A stretch of 6,933 nt of DNA, from positions 1 through 6,933 of the forward strand of contig JAQXLO010000050.1 in assembly GCA_029012165.1 (NCBI GenBank), read 5' to 3'. How positions within the stretch are numbered: position 1 is the first letter of the stretch; each line of letters starts with the position of its first letter. The DNA comes from Oscillospiraceae bacterium. GTDB lineage: Bacteria > Bacillota > Clostridia > Oscillospirales > Acutalibacteraceae. Position numbers and translations under genes: made by a program. A model generated the notes under the pieces. It worked only from the letters and a program-made list of their open reading frames with translations, did no database searches and was not told the DNA's origin. Of the stretch, positions 5,857-6,933 are shown piece after piece.

Positions 5857-6933
5857 TTATTCAAAGTAACGCACCGCACTGCGGAACAGACCCATGTCGT
5901 ATTCGCCGGCAACATTCTGGTACAGACCGTCCTCGAAGCGTTCGGAGTGTCCCATCTTGCCCAGAACACGACCGTCGGGCGAAGTAATGCCCTCGATGGC
6001 GCACACGGAACCGTTGGGGTTGAAGCGGATGTCCATGGTGGCGTTGCCGTCGAGGTCAACGTACTGCGTTGCAACCTGACCGTTTTCAATCAGCTTTGCG
6101 AGCATCTCGTCGGAAACGATAAATTTACCCTCGCCGTGAGAGATCGGGACGTTGTACACGGCACCCGGTTCCGCCTCCATAAGCCACGGGGACTTGTTGG
6201 ACGCCACACGGGTGCGCACCATGCGGGACTGGTGGCGACCGATGTCGTTGTAGGTCAGGGTCGGGCAAGTCTCGTCGGTGTCAATGATCTTGCCGAAGGG
6301 CACAAGTCCCAGCTTGACCAGCGCTTGGAAGCCGTTGCAGATACCCGCCATCAAGCCGTCACGGTTTTCTAAAAGGTCGGTCACGCCCTCTTTGATACGG
6401 CCGTTGCGGAAGAAAGCCGTAATAAACTTTCCGGAGCCGTCCGGCTCGTCACCGCCGGAAAAGCCGCCCGGCACAAAGACGATCTGCGCCTGTTTGAGCT
6501 TCTCGGCAAACTGCTCCACACTGCGGGAAATGCCGGAGGACGTGAGGTTGTTGATAACGAAAATCTCGGGTTCTGCGCCTGCCGCCGCCAACGCTTTGGC
6601 AGTATCGAACTCACAGTTCGTACCCGGGAACACGGGGATCAGCACACGAGGCTTCGCCACATGAATTTTCGCTTTGGGATGGTTATCCGCCTTGTAGGTG
6701 ATGTTGTGCACTGCCTTGGAACGGACTGTGCAGTTGCAGGGGAACACGGGCTCCAGCTTCTGCTCGTAGTCGCAGAGCAGAGTTTCCAGCGAAACTGCCT
6801 TGCCGCCCATAGTGATCTGTCCGTCATCGGTGGTATAGCCCACCACCGTACCGACCGGCTCGTCGGTTTCCAGCAGGAAGGCGCCGTAGCAGTAGCCGAA
6901 CACCTCGCCCATTGTCATGCCATCGTCAAATTG
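5857..6933 (-). CDS. purL: Phosphoribosylformylglycinamidine synthase, C-terminal part (amidotransferase domain), cut by window edge
   Basis: The 358 visible residues are the C-terminal end of FGAM synthase. This enzyme converts FGAR, glutamine and ATP to FGAM in the fourth step of de novo purine synthesis, in the cytoplasm. The reading frame stays open to the window edge, so there is no start here; the in-frame ATG at 6918 is internal. Residues 1-60 are the end of the second synthase (AIRS-C-like) domain. From about 94 onward is the class I glutamine amidotransferase domain, with PGTNCEFD at 103-110. The nucleophile Cys198 sits in GICNGFQAL, GRHQSRMV is at 232-239, SHGEGKF at 265-271, and His329 and Glu331 in GHSER complete the triad. 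Synthase and amidotransferase parts in one chain match the clostridial-type single-polypeptide form (about 1200-1300 aa), not the separate PurL/PurQ/PurS type. A hairpin terminator follows. Confidence 0.93.
   Translation of the reverse strand, partial: QFDDGMTMGEVFGYCYGAFLLETDEPVGTVVGYTTDDGQITMGGKAVSLETLLCDYEQKLEPVFPCNCTVRSKAVHNITYKADNHPKAKIHVAKPRVLIPVFPGTNCEFDTAKALAAAGAEPEIFVINNLTSSGISRSVEQFAEKLKQAQIVFVPGGFSGGDEPDGSGKFITAFFRNGRIKEGVTDLLENRDGLMAGICNGFQALVKLGLVPFGKIIDTDETCPTLTYNDIGRHQSRMVRTRVASNKSPWLMEAEPGAVYNVPISHGEGKFIVSDEMLAKLIENGQVATQYVDLDGNATMDIRFNPNGSVCAIEGITSPDGRVLGKMGHSERFEDGLYQNVAGEYDMGLFRSAVRYFE

Noticed and set aside
5327..5869. 180-codon plus-strand open frame opposite the small lipoprotein
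   Set aside because: It is again a codon-aligned shadow; the minus frame has the lipoprotein signal and an AAGGAG site.
1..6933. CRISPR, insertion sequence, phage, tRNA, riboswitch or defence system
   Set aside because: I saw no direct-repeat array, transposase or integrase motif, cloverleaf, or long structured leader. The spacers are all under 150 nt and are explained by promoters and terminators.

Overview
The window looks like ordinary chromosomal DNA from a low-to-mid GC Gram-positive anaerobe, most likely a gut Clostridia (Oscillospiraceae/Ruminococcaceae-like). The grounds are a single-chain clostridial-type FGAM synthase, strong AGGAGG-like ribosome sites, near-consensus sigma-A promoters in AT-rich spacers, and two lipoproteins with Ser/Thr/Glu/Ala-rich linkers. 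Genus-level placement is inference. I saw no mobile element, CRISPR array, tRNA or rRNA.

Layout from left to right. A plus-strand cytosolic calcineurin-like metallophosphoesterase (58-1017) converges on a minus-strand pair, with a 13-bp perfect hairpin (1032-1064) in the gap. The pair is read from 4239 down to 1076. It consists of an extended SDR (NAD(P)-dependent epimerase/reductase-like, 3250-4239) followed 2 nt later by a GH78 alpha-L-rhamnosidase-like enzyme (1076-3247), whose ribosome site lies inside the last SDR codons. The AT-rich spacer 4240-4385 holds back-to-back sigma-A promoters, one for the SDR/GH78 operon and one for a plus-strand lipoprotein (4386-5285), with an imperfect inverted repeat between them. 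That lipoprotein ends at a strong intrinsic terminator (5308-5341) and converges on a second, unrelated small lipoprotein (5348-5797, minus). Upstream of the second lipoprotein on the same strand is the C-terminal part of purL (5857 to the window edge), ending in its own hairpin terminator (5814-5846).

The SDR and GH78 form a translationally coupled two-gene unit that may process rhamnosylated compounds inside the cell. Whether the SDR acts on the released sugar or on the aglycone cannot be read from the sequence. The two lipoproteins are surface proteins of unknown function. purL is housekeeping de novo purine synthesis.

I found no clearly novel system. The points most worth a second look are the coupled SDR-GH78 unit, the operator-like inverted repeat between the divergent promoters, the strongly expressed orphan lipoprotein, and the different Leu/Ser codon use of the metallophosphoesterase.
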